The notes: generated from the sequence alone by a model not told the origin. A stretch of DNA of 6,176 bases from Bordetella parapertussis (GCA_945863085.1 CAMBCD010000173.1:1-6176), one strand, 5' to 3'; numbered from the stretch's first letter, positions 1 to 6,003 are shown. Numbers and translations: made by a program.

Positions 1-20
1 TGCCGGCCCGCAACATGCAA

Positions 21-35
21 CAGCAATTATTGCTG
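21..35. promoter_or_regulatory. Perfect 7-1-7 inverted repeat upstream of fur, possible operator
   Basis: CAGCAAT-T-ATTGCTG is a perfect inverted repeat about 100 bp upstream of the fur start codon. Its core AAT-N-ATT agrees with the centre of the 7-1-7 Fur-box model, but the outer bases do not, so it may serve Fur autoregulation or another dimeric regulator. A -10-like TATCAT follows at 37-42, with no convincing -35. In many beta- and gammaproteobacteria fur is divergent from bamE (omlA), so the site could serve both directions, but no gene is visible to its left in this window. The dyad is seen directly; its role is inferred. Confidence 0.4.
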
Positions 36-69
36 ATATCATAGCCGAGATTGGCTGCAGATGAGCACT

Positions 70-87
70 GGCGCCCCCGCTGGCGCC
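70..87. repeat. Small GGCGCC hairpin in the fur leader
   Basis: Two GGCGCC blocks (70-75 and 82-87) are separated by six bases. Each is itself palindromic, and they can pair as a 6-bp stem. They lie within a direct repeat of CTGGCGCC in the fur 5' leader. The structure is visible; I infer no function. Confidence 0.3.
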
Positions 88-121
88 GACCCGACTCTCA
101 GCCCATTCGCCCCTCTTCGAC

Positions 122-127
122 AGGAAA
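122..127 (+). promoter_or_regulatory. Shine-Dalgarno site of fur
   Basis: AGGAAA lies four bases upstream of the ATG at 132. It fixes that ATG as the fur start, although the reading frame stays open further upstream. It is the only clear Shine-Dalgarno sequence in front of any gene in this window. Confidence 0.75.
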
Positions 128-131
128 CGCG

Positions 132-560
132 ATGAGTACTCCGCAAGACCTGAAAACCATCGGCCTCAAGGCCACGCTGCCCCGACTCCGCATCCTTGAA
201 CTGTTCGAGAAAAGCGACGTGCGCCACCTCGCGGCGGAGGATGTCTACAAAAAGCTGGTGGATGAAGGCACGGATACCGGGCTGGCCACGGTGTATCGGG
301 TGCTGACCCAGTTTGAGCAGGCCGGACTGCTGATGCGGCACCATTTCGAATCGGGCAAAGCCGTCTACGAACTGAACCAGGGCAGCCATCACGATCATCT
401 GGTCTGCCTGCAATGCGGCCATGTCGAAGAGTTCTACGACCCGGAAATCGAAAAGCGCCAGGAAAAAGTCGCCAAGGATCGCGGCTTCACCATCCACGAC
501 CATTCGCTGCACATCTACGCCGACTGCACGCGCAAGAACTGCGTGCACCGCAATAAGTAG
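132..560 (+). CDS. fur: Ferric uptake regulator Fur
   Basis: This encodes a 142-residue cytoplasmic metal-dependent repressor that, with Fe(II) bound, blocks transcription of iron-uptake genes. The N-terminal winged helix covers about residues 1-83, with the recognition-helix region around T49-TVYRVL (residues 53-58). The C-terminal dimerisation and metal domain has the HHDHLVC motif at 86-92, with C92 and C95 as one Cys pair and C132 and C137 as the second. The spacing matches E. coli Fur offset by one residue, which argues for Fur rather than Zur or PerR. The frame stays open upstream to 51, but the Shine-Dalgarno site at 122-127 and the normal family length favour the ATG at 132. It converges with recN. 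Autoregulation through the dyad at 21-35 is possible but not shown. Confidence 0.97.
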   Translation: MSTPQDLKTIGLKATLPRLRILELFEKSDVRHLAAEDVYKKLVDEGTDTGLATVYRVLTQFEQAGLLMRHHFESGKAVYELNQGSHHDHLVCLQCGHVEEFYDPEIEKRQEKVAKDRGFTIHDHSLHIYADCTRKNCVHRNK

Positions 561-576
561 TAGGCTTCCGGCCGTT

Positions 577-620
577 GAAGCGCCGGCCTTCCCTCCCTTT
601 AGGCCGCAGAAGCGCCGGCC
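577..620 (+). repeat. Direct repeat of a 12-mer in the fur-recN spacer
   Basis: GAAGCGCCGGCC occurs at 577-588 and again at 609-620, 32 bp apart, just after the fur stop codon. The second copy forms part of the stem-loop at 605-647. It may be a small local duplication; no function is evident. Confidence 0.6.
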
Positions 621-647
621 GGCTTTTCCTGCTAACCGGCCTCTGCG
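605..647. terminator. Stem-loop between convergent fur and recN, possible terminator
   Basis: CGCAGA (605-610) and GGCCGG (617-622) can pair with the contiguous CCGGCC-TCTGCG at 636-647. This leaves a six-base bulge on one side and a 13-base loop. A 10-base palindrome at 614-623 is followed by TTTT. The position between two convergent 3' ends suits a bidirectional terminator, but neither side of the long stem has a proper T-run. The pairing is visible; termination is inferred. Confidence 0.35.
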
Positions 648-672
648 AAACCAGCTGGCCTACCCGAAAATT

Positions 673-2331
673 CTATTTTTTGCCGAGCATTTCGGCAGCG
701 TGCTTGCGTGTGGTGTCGGTAATTTTCACGCCACCCAGCATGCGTGCGATTTCTTCGACACGCGCCTTGGCATCCAGAGCAACAACCGCAGAAACCAGCT
801 TGCCGCCGGCCGTCGCCTTGCGCACCTGCCACTGCTGATCGGCGGCAGCCGCGACCTGCGGCAGATGGGTGATGCACATCACCTGGTGTTTGCCACCGAG
901 GGACTGCAGCATGCGGCCGACAATTTCGGCGACACCGCCGCCGATGCCGACATCGACCTCGTCAAACACCAGCGTCGGCACCCGTGCCACGCGGCTCAGC
1001 ACCGTCTGTATTGCCAGCGACAGTCGCGACAGTTCACCGCCGGACGCGGTTTTTGCAATCGCTTGCGGGGTCATGCTCTGGTGGGGTGCGACGCGAAATT
1101 CAATCTGCTCCAGGCCGTGCGCTGCCGGTGTTTCCAGGGCCTCCAGGGCAACCTCGAACACGCCGCCCTTCATCGCCAGTTCCTGCATGCCGGCGGTGAC
1201 CGCTTCAGCCAGTTTTTTGGCAGTTTTTTTGCGGCCTGCCGTCAGTTTTTTCGCAGCCTCGCGATACGCCGATTCTGCCTCGGTTTCGCGCGCGCGCAGG
1301 GTTTCCGGATCACCGCCGGCGCCGAGTTCGGCCAGCCGCTGCCGCGTGTGTTCAGCCAGTTCGTGCAGCGCATCGGCATCAACGCGATATTTGCGCGCGG
1401 CGGCATGCAGGGCATCAAGGCGTTGCTCGACTTCGCGCAGGCGCTGCGGATCAAGGTCGGTGCGTTCGCCGTAACGCCGCAGCGCACCGGCGCCCTCCTG
1501 CAGCTGGATCTGCGCCGGCTCCAGCGCGTCGAGGATGTCTTTCAGACGCGCATCATGCGCCAGCAAGGGCTGCAGGCGGGCAATGACGCTGTTCAGCTGT
1601 GCCAGCGCAGCTCCCTCGCCTTCAGTCAGGATTTCAACGCCCGCCTGCGCCGCTTCGATCAGGCTCGCCGCATGTGCCAGCCGCGCATGTTCGGCACCGA
1701 CCTTGCTCCATTCACCGGGCTCAAGTTTCAAGGCATCGAGCTCCTGCAATTGCCACTCGAAGCGTTCACGTTCGGCCTTGATCGCCGCCGCATTGCCCTC
1801 GAACGCCAGCCGCTCCTCGCGCCGCCGCTGCCAGGCACGCCAGGCATCGGCCACCAGTTCCGCCTGCGCCGTCATGCCGCCGTATGCATCAGTCAGCGCG
1901 CGCTGCGTTGCCGGACGGCTCAGTGACTGGTGCTGGTGCTGGCCATGGATGTCGACCAGGAAATCAGCAGCGCCGCGCAACTGTGCTGCAGTCGCGGGAT
2001 GGCCGTTGATGAATCCGCGCGAACGGCCCGAGGCTTCAACCACGCGCCGCAATAGGCACACGCCTTCGTCGCCGGCGAGATCATTGTCGGACAACCACGA
2101 TTGCAAAGCCTTGTTGCCGTCGGTGGCGAATTCCGCGGTGACATCGGCGCGGGCCGCGCCCTGGCGCACGGCGATGGCATCGGCACGTTCACCCAGCGTC
2201 AGCGCCAGCGCATCGATCAGGATGGATTTGCCGGCGCCGGTTTCGCCGGTCAGCACGGTAAAGCCGGCGCCAAACTCAAGCTCAAGGCGCTCGACGATGA
2301 CGAAGTCGGTGATGGTCAGCCGTTGCAGCAT
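673..2331 (-). CDS. recN: DNA repair protein RecN
   Basis: This encodes a 552-residue SMC-like ATPase that acts at DNA double-strand breaks, helping recombinational repair with RecA. E. coli RecN has almost the same length. The N-terminal Walker A is GETGAGKS at residues 29-36. A long, Ala/Glu/Arg/Leu-rich coiled-coil region fills the middle. The ABC signature SGGELSRLSL starts near residue 430, Walker B TLVFDEVD lies near 453-460, and the His-loop ITHLPQVA starts near 487. The start chosen is the ATG at 2331, giving the conserved MLQRLTITDF N-terminus. A longer GTG start at 2400 would add 23 residues translated from the heptamer repeat and is rejected. There is no Shine-Dalgarno sequence because the repeat array directly precedes the ATG. 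It lies 114 bp downstream of nadK on the same strand. No LexA box is evident just upstream. Confidence 0.97.
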   Translation of the reverse strand: MLQRLTITDFVIVERLELEFGAGFTVLTGETGAGKSILIDALALTLGERADAIAVRQGAARADVTAEFATDGNKALQSWLSDNDLAGDEGVCLLRRVVEASGRSRGFINGHPATAAQLRGAADFLVDIHGQHQHQSLSRPATQRALTDAYGGMTAQAELVADAWRAWQRRREERLAFEGNAAAIKAERERFEWQLQELDALKLEPGEWSKVGAEHARLAHAASLIEAAQAGVEILTEGEGAALAQLNSVIARLQPLLAHDARLKDILDALEPAQIQLQEGAGALRRYGERTDLDPQRLREVEQRLDALHAAARKYRVDADALHELAEHTRQRLAELGAGGDPETLRARETEAESAYREAAKKLTAGRKKTAKKLAEAVTAGMQELAMKGGVFEVALEALETPAAHGLEQIEFRVAPHQSMTPQAIAKTASGGELSRLSLAIQTVLSRVARVPTLVFDEVDVGIGGGVAEIVGRMLQSLGGKHQVMCITHLPQVAAAADQQWQVRKATAGGKLVSAVVALDAKARVEEIARMLGGVKITDTTRKHAAEMLGKK

Positions 2332-2334
2332 AAG

Positions 2335-2369
2335 GTGGTGAGTGGTGAGTAGTAAGCGGTGAGCGGTAA
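2335..2369 (+). repeat. Tandem heptamer array, left arm (5 units)
   Basis: Five uninterrupted 7-bp units fit the pattern G-Y-R-G-T-R-A: GTGGTGA twice, then GTAGTAA, GCGGTGA and GCGGTAA. The array begins three bases upstream of the recN ATG (read on the minus strand), so it occupies the place of the ribosome binding site. Variation is almost purely transitional (G/A, C/T) and keeps the period of 7 exact. Confidence 0.85.
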
Positions 2370-2395
2370 AAGCGACTGCCTTGCAATGCCTGGGG

Positions 2396-2444
2396 TTCAC
2401 AGCTCACTGCTTACTGTTCACTGCTTACCGTTCTCCTCTCACGC
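2396..2444 (-). repeat. Tandem heptamer array, right arm (5 good units plus 2 degenerate)
   Basis: Seven consecutive 7-bp units fit Y-T-Y-A-C-Y-G, the reverse complement of the left-arm unit: TTCACAG, CTCACTG, CTTACTG, TTCACTG, CTTACCG, then the degraded TTCTCCT and CTCACGC. The array ends one base short of the nadK stop codon. Bases 2402-2415 are complementary to 2351-2364 at 13 of 14 positions. The nadK-recN transcript can therefore form a long hairpin with a 37-base loop. The arrangement recalls the short tandemly repeated heptamers described in cyanobacteria, but I do not recognise this family by name. Confidence 0.85.
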
Positions 2445-2445
2445 A

Positions 2446-3339
2446 TTAGTCCCTGTTCCAGTGCAGTTTTTCGCGCAGCATCGCGTAATAGCTGTGGCCC
2501 ACCGGATGCAGCAGCTTGATCTTGTGCGGATAGCGGCGCACGACCACGCGGTCGTTCTCGCGCAGGTCGAAATGCGAATGGCTGTCGAAGTGCGCACGCG
2601 GATCGTCGGCGCTGCGCACGACGATTTCAACGGTGCTGTCGCCGCTGATGACAATCGGCCGGTTGGACAGCGTGTGTGGCGACACCGGCACCAGCGCCAT
2701 CACGCTCAGCGCCGGATGCACGATCGGGCCGCCGGAGGACAGCGCGTACGCCGTCGAACCCGTGGGGGTCGCGACGATCAGGCCGTCGGAACGCTGGTTG
2801 TAAATGAACTGGCCGTCGATCTGCACTTCGATTTCAACCAGGCCGCCGCGAAATCCCTTGGCCACCACCACATCGTTGAAAGCCAGCACGTCGAACACGC
2901 ATTCCTGGCCGCTGCCGTTGCTGCCGCTCCAGACCTCGGACTGCAGCAGCATGCGGTCCTCGGTCACGTACTGGCCGTCGAGGATCGAGGTCATGGTTTC
3001 GAACATCGTGTCCAGCGAAATGTCGGTGAGGAACCCGAGCCGCCCCTGGTTGACCCCCACCAGCGCCACATCACAGGGCGCAAAGGTGCGCGCGATGTTG
3101 AGCATGGTGCCGTCGCCGCCGATGACAATCGCCAGATCCGCTTCGCGGCCGAGGTCTTCCAGCAACAACACTTCGTACGGACAATTCTGGATATGCGCTG
3201 CGGTCAAACGGTCGAGCAGCACCTTCACGCCGCGTTCCTCGAGGAAACGCGCGAGCTTCATCACCGGTCCGGCGATCTCCGGCGTCTTGTATTTACCGAT
3301 CAGCGCAACAGTGGGAAATGCAATGGGCATGGCGGCCAT
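2446..3339 (-). CDS. nadK: NAD kinase
   Basis: This encodes a 297-residue cytoplasmic enzyme that phosphorylates NAD+ to NADP+, using ATP or polyphosphate, and so sets the cell's NADP(H) supply. Diagnostic motifs are GGDGT at residues 74-78 (phosphate binding, catalytic Asp), VNQGRLGFLTD at 96-106, NDVVVAKG at 155-162, and the NAD-binding block SDGLIVATPTGSTAYALSSG at 184-203, followed by GPIVHP. The length is normal for the family (E. coli about 292). The ATG at 3339 is used, but the ATG nine bases inside (MPIAF) is equally possible. Neither has a Shine-Dalgarno sequence, and a perfect hairpin lies just upstream. It precedes recN on the same strand, separated only by the heptamer element, and is divergent from hrcA. 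Confidence 0.96.
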   Translation of the reverse strand: MAAMPIAFPTVALIGKYKTPEIAGPVMKLARFLEERGVKVLLDRLTAAHIQNCPYEVLLLEDLGREADLAIVIGGDGTMLNIARTFAPCDVALVGVNQGRLGFLTDISLDTMFETMTSILDGQYVTEDRMLLQSEVWSGSNGSGQECVFDVLAFNDVVVAKGFRGGLVEIEVQIDGQFIYNQRSDGLIVATPTGSTAYALSSGGPIVHPALSVMALVPVSPHTLSNRPIVISGDSTVEIVVRSADDPRAHFDSHSHFDLRENDRVVVRRYPHKIKLLHPVGHSYYAMLREKLHWNRD

Positions 3340-3347
3340 TGTTAATT

Positions 3348-3374
3348 GGTGAGCATGCGGGCAGCATGCTCACC
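3348..3374. repeat. Perfect 11-bp inverted repeat just upstream of nadK
   Basis: GGTGAGCATGC (3348-3358) and GCATGCTCACC (3364-3374) are exact reverse complements around a five-base loop. Read on the minus strand, the stem ends eight bases before the nadK ATG, in the expected ribosome-binding region, so it would sit in the 5' UTR of nadK if transcription starts upstream. No T-run follows on either strand, so it is not a typical terminator. The GGTGAGC segment equals one unit phase of the heptamers at 2335-2369. Confidence 0.75.
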
Positions 3375-3382
3375 TCGCATCT

Positions 3383-3405
3383 CCCCTCCCCCTCGGGGGG
3401 AGGGG
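3383..3405. repeat. C/G-only REP-like hairpin in the nadK-hrcA spacer
   Basis: CCCCTCCCCC (3383-3392) pairs perfectly with GGGGGAGGGG (3396-3405) around a TCG loop. It is followed by the G-rich, strand-asymmetric tail TCGGGGGTGAGGG. From memory, similar C/G-only palindromes with a GGGTGAGGG tail recur between genes in many GC-rich proteobacteria. This copy therefore looks like one dispersed REP-like element. The hairpin is seen; family membership is inferred. Confidence 0.65.
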
Positions 3406-3418
3406 TCGGGGGTGAGGG

Positions 3419-3452
3419 ATGAGCGTCACCCGCGCTTTTGTTCGACGCTCAT
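3419..3452. repeat. Perfect 9-bp inverted repeat in the nadK-hrcA spacer
   Basis: ATGAGCGTC (3419-3427) and GACGCTCAT (3444-3452) are exact reverse complements around a 16-base loop. It is the third separate palindrome within 105 bp. It could be an operator for the nadK or hrcA promoter, or part of the neighbouring repeat element. Confidence 0.6.
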
Positions 3453-3506
3453 TAAACCATAATTCTTCAGCCCCCGGTGCCGTTGAAACCCATTAAAAAC
3501 AATGCA

Positions 3507-3533
3507 TTGGCGCTCTGCTGCAGAGAGTGCTGA
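3507..3533. promoter_or_regulatory. CIRCE operator for HrcA
   Basis: TTGGCGCTC-N9-GAGTGCTGA matches the CIRCE consensus TTAGCACTC-N9-GAGTGCTAA at 15 of 18 positions with the exact nine-base spacer. HrcA dimers bind CIRCE and repress heat-shock genes, and often hrcA itself. The element lies 30 bp upstream of the hrcA start codon and overlaps the place expected for the -35 region of the -10 at 3552-3557, which is where a repressor would block polymerase. A small internal dyad CTCTG/CAGAG (3513-3525) spans the spacer. Confidence 0.82.
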
Positions 3534-3551
3534 GGCGCTGCGCTTTTTGTG

Positions 3552-3557
3552 TAAAAT
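3552..3557 (+). promoter_or_regulatory. Candidate -10 element of hrcA
   Basis: TAAAAT matches TATAAT at five of six positions and ends six bases before the hrcA ATG. Transcription would therefore begin at or next to the start codon, giving a leaderless mRNA. No good -35 is present; the best at 16-bp spacing is CTGAGG (3530-3535), inside and next to the CIRCE site. A TTGAAA at 3483-3488 is a possible alternative -35 but has no good -10 partner. Confidence 0.45.
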
Positions 3558-3563
3558 CAATTC

Positions 3564-4598
3564 ATGGCGAATGAAACACACGCGCTGAACGAACGTGCGC
3601 AGCTACTGCTGAAAACACTGGTGGAGCGTTACATCGCTGACGGTCAGCCGGTGGGTTCGCGCGCACTGTCGAAATTCTCCGGGCTCGACCTGTCACCGGC
3701 AAGCATCCGCAATGTGATGGCGGATCTCGAAGACATGGGCTTCATCGCCAGCCCGCACACCTCCGCCGGACGCATCCCGACGCCGCGCGGTTACCGCTTT
3801 TTCGTCGACACCCTGCTCACCGTCAAGCCGCTGGACCGCATCGAGATCAACCAGCTTGAAGGCCAGCTGCAGGTCAACAACACGCAGAAACTGGTGGCTT
3901 CGGCCTCGCACCTGCTGTCGGACCTGACGCGTTTCGCCGGCGTCGTCGTCACGCCGCGCCGCAGCGGCGGCTTCCGTCACATCGAATTCCTCAGGCTCGC
4001 CGAAAAACGCATCCTGCTGATCCTGGTCACCGCTGAAGGCGACGTGCAGAACCGCATCATCCAGACCGACAAGGTTTATTCGCCGTCGGAGCTGGTCGAA
4101 GCCGCCAACATCCTCAACCAGAACTACGCCGGCTGCAGCTTCGACGAAATCCGCCGCCGCGTCCATGCCGAGCTGAAGCAGGTGCAGGAACACATGTCGC
4201 AGTTGATGGCCGCTGCGCTGGCTGCCGGTGACCAGGCGGTCAGCGAATCCGCCGAAGACGTGGTGATCTCCGGCGAAATCAACCTGCTCGGCATCGACGA
4301 TCTGTCGTCGAACATGACCAAGCTGCGCGATCTGTTCAACCTGTTCGAGCACCGCACCACACTGCTGCAGCTGCTTGACCACTCCAGCCGCGCCCAGGGC
4401 GTGCAGATTTTCATCGGCGGCGAAGCCGGCCTGACGCCTCTGGATGAGTGCAGCGTCGTCACCGCGCCCTACGAAGTCGACGGCAAGATCGTCGGCACCG
4501 TCGGCGTCATCGGCCCGACGCGCATGGCCTACGAACGCGTGATCCCGATTGTCGACATCACCGCCAAGCTGCTCAGCAGCGCACTGACCCAACGCTGA
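3564..4598 (+). CDS. hrcA: Heat-inducible transcription repressor HrcA
   Basis: This encodes a 344-residue repressor of class I heat-shock genes (groE and dnaK type), which binds CIRCE and depends on GroEL for activity. The N-terminal winged helix spans about residues 1-80, with [18 protein letters not shown] (21-38), the helix [17 protein letters not shown] (44-60) and the wing [16 protein letters not shown] (65-80). A GAF-like domain follows, then the C-terminal motifs IFIGGE (282-287) and [20 protein letters not shown] (311-330). The start is firm: an in-frame TAA at 3552-3554 excludes upstream starts, and the next Met is residue 52. There is no Shine-Dalgarno sequence, in line with leaderless translation. 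A CIRCE element at 3507-3533 implies autorepression. hemH follows after 53 bp on the same strand. Confidence 0.97.
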   Translation: MANETHALNERAQLLLKTLVERYIADGQPVGSRALSKFSGLDLSPASIRNVMADLEDMGFIASPHTSAGRIPTPRGYRFFVDTLLTVKPLDRIEINQLEGQLQVNNTQKLVASASHLLSDLTRFAGVVVTPRRSGGFRHIEFLRLAEKRILLILVTAEGDVQNRIIQTDKVYSPSELVEAANILNQNYAGCSFDEIRRRVHAELKQVQEHMSQLMAAALAAGDQAVSESAEDVVISGEINLLGIDDLSSNMTKLRDLFNLFEHRTTLLQLLDHSSRAQGVQIFIGGEAGLTPLDECSVVTAPYEVDGKIVGTVGVIGPTRMAYERVIPIVDITAKLLSSALTQR

Positions 4599-4619
4599 CC
4601 GGCCAGTCCGGCCCGTCAG
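4595..4619 (+). terminator. Dyad at the hrcA stop codon, possible attenuator
   Basis: CTGAC-C-GGCC and GGCC-C-GTCAG (4595-4604 and 4610-4619) form a stem of nine pairs with one C-C mismatch and a five-base loop. The stem overlaps the hrcA TGA. TTCCGTTTT follows, a poor T-tract. It could weaken read-through into hemH or simply protect the hrcA 3' end. Confidence 0.35.
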
Positions 4620-4651
4620 TTCCGTTTTCACCGACCACCAAAATAATCGTC

Positions 4652-5746
4652 ATGGGTTTTCCCAAAGAACCGCCCTACGCGCACGGCAACACCCCGAAAA
4701 TCGGCGTGTTGATCATCAACCTCGGTTCGCCGGAATCGGCAACCCCCGCTGCGGTGCGCACCTACCTGCGTGAATTCCTGTCCGACCCCTATGTCGTCGA
4801 AATTCCGCGCCCGGTGTGGTGGCTGATCCTCAACCTGTTCGTACTGACGACCAGGCCCAAGGCCTCGGCCGGACGTTATGCGCAGGTGTGGACCAAGGAA
4901 GGCTCGCCGCTGAAAGTGCACACCGAGCGCCAGGCGACGATGCTGCGCGGCTATCTCGGCGAACGTCTGAAACAGCCGCATGTCATCGACTACGCGATGC
5001 GCTACGGCAAGCCGTCGATCCACTCAAAGCTGGAAACACTCAAAGCCGAGGGCTGCGACCGCATCCTGCTGCTGCCGTTGTATCCGCAGTATTCGGCGAG
5101 CACCACGGCCACGGTATTTCAGGAAGCCTTTGCCGCCATCGGCGCCATGCGCAACCAGCCGGCCCTGCGCACCGTCAAACATTTCCACGATGACGAGGGT
5201 TACATCAAAGCCTCGGCGCAGGCCATCAATGACTACTGGGTCAGACACGGCCGCGGCGACCATCTGGTGCTGAGTTTCCACGGCGTGCCGCGGCGCACGC
5301 TGGATCTGGGCGACCCCTATCACTGCGAATGCCTGAAGACCGGCCGCCTGATCGCCGAACAGATCGGCCTCAAGCCCGACTTCTACTCGGTGACCTTCCA
5401 GTCCCGCTTCGGTCGCGCCGAATGGCTGAAACCGTACACCGCGGAAGTCATCAAAGGCCTGGCCAAAAAGAAAATCGCCCGTGTCGACGTCGCCTGCCCC
5501 GGTTTTGTCAGCGACTGCCTGGAAACGCTGGAAGAAATCGCCATTGAAGCCAAAGGTGAATTCATCACCCACGGCGGCAAGGAACTGCACTACATCCCCT
5601 GCCTCAACGAACGCGACGACTGGCTGCACGCGCTGACCGACCTCACGCTGAAGAACCTGCTCGGCTGGAAGGCCGAAGCCACATCTGAAAGCTCAGCGAA
5701 CACGAAAAGACTAGCCTTGGCTGCTGGCGCTAAAAACATTGAATAA
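4652..5746 (+). CDS. hemH: Ferrochelatase (protoheme ferro-lyase)
   Basis: This encodes a 364-residue enzyme that inserts Fe(II) into protoporphyrin IX, the last step of protoheme synthesis, at the cytoplasmic face of the membrane. The family start is clear in KIGVLIINLGSPES (16-29). LPLYPQYSASTTATV (141-155) follows, and the catalytic His is H210 in LSFHGVP. SRFGRAEWLKPYT lies at 251-263. GFVSDCLETLEEI (284-296) carries the conserved Glu at about E291. The start is the ATG at 4652, which gives the normal N-terminus. The open frame runs back to 4448, but that part overlaps hrcA and reads as a low-complexity Arg-rich sequence. No Shine-Dalgarno sequence precedes it. The last 25 residues, after the conserved NLLGW, are poorly conserved, and the final codons include AGA and CTA, unusual among its neighbours. 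Confidence 0.97.
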   Translation: MGFPKEPPYAHGNTPKIGVLIINLGSPESATPAAVRTYLREFLSDPYVVEIPRPVWWLILNLFVLTTRPKASAGRYAQVWTKEGSPLKVHTERQATMLRGYLGERLKQPHVIDYAMRYGKPSIHSKLETLKAEGCDRILLLPLYPQYSASTTATVFQEAFAAIGAMRNQPALRTVKHFHDDEGYIKASAQAINDYWVRHGRGDHLVLSFHGVPRRTLDLGDPYHCECLKTGRLIAEQIGLKPDFYSVTFQSRFGRAEWLKPYTAEVIKGLAKKKIARVDVACPGFVSDCLETLEEIAIEAKGEFITHGGKELHYIPCLNERDDWLHALTDLTLKNLLGWKAEATSESSANTKRLALAAGAKNIE

Positions 5747-5846
5747 GCTCTAATCAGCGTAATAACAACAAACAATGACTTCCTCTAAAACACCTGAATC
5801 AGCATATCCGTACCAACCATCACCATCGCAATCTCCCATGCATGAT

Positions 5847-5861
5847 GATCGACAGTCGATC
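5847..5861. promoter_or_regulatory. Perfect 15-bp palindrome, operator-like
   Basis: GATCGAC-A-GTCGATC is a perfect 7-1-7 inverted repeat in the low-GC spacer, preceded by the 8-bp palindrome CATGCATG at 5837-5844. Its form is that of a binding site for a dimeric regulator. No gene start is close enough to assign it. Confidence 0.4.
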
Positions 5862-6003
5862 CGCAATGACGCATAGACACGACATGTATTCGGGCGAATA
5901 GGCGCCATGCAAAATGCACACGAAACATGGCAAAAAAACCTGAATGAGTATTCAATTGCCGAGACAAGCGCAGAACCGACAATAGAAATTAGCCATTAAA
6001 AAT

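Noticed and set aside
51..131. N-terminal extension of fur to an upstream ATG
   Set aside because: It adds 27 residues with no family match. The ATG at 132 has a Shine-Dalgarno site and gives the normal Fur length.
421..1926. Long plus-strand open frame across the fur end and recN
   Set aside because: It is an antisense reading of GC-rich recN and has no recognisable domain, while the minus strand carries all RecN motifs.
2332..2400. GTG start for recN at 2400
   Set aside because: The extra 23 residues are translation of the heptamer repeat; the conserved RecN N-terminus begins at the ATG at 2331.
2335..2444. CRISPR array
   Set aside because: The units are 7 bp, contiguous and without spacers, in two opposite orientations, so this is a short tandem repeat element.
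2359..3345. Long plus-strand open frame opposite nadK
   Set aside because: It is His/Val/Ala-rich low-complexity translation antisense to nadK, with no family features.
3482..3509. Sigma-32 type heat-shock promoter upstream of hrcA
   Set aside because: GTTGAAA resembles the -35, but the expected CCCCATNT -10 is matched at only a few positions at the right distance.
4448..4651. N-terminal extension of hemH overlapping hrcA
   Set aside because: It is an Arg-rich out-of-frame reading of hrcA; ferrochelatase homology begins just after the ATG at 4652.
5775..5876. 33-residue plus-strand open frame (MTSSKTPESAYPYQ...)
   Set aside because: It lacks a Shine-Dalgarno sequence and is too short and featureless to support as a gene.
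5785..5982. 65-codon minus-strand open frame after hemH
   Set aside because: It has a TTG start, no ribosome binding site and no recognisable motif in a low-GC spacer. A gene remnant cannot be excluded.
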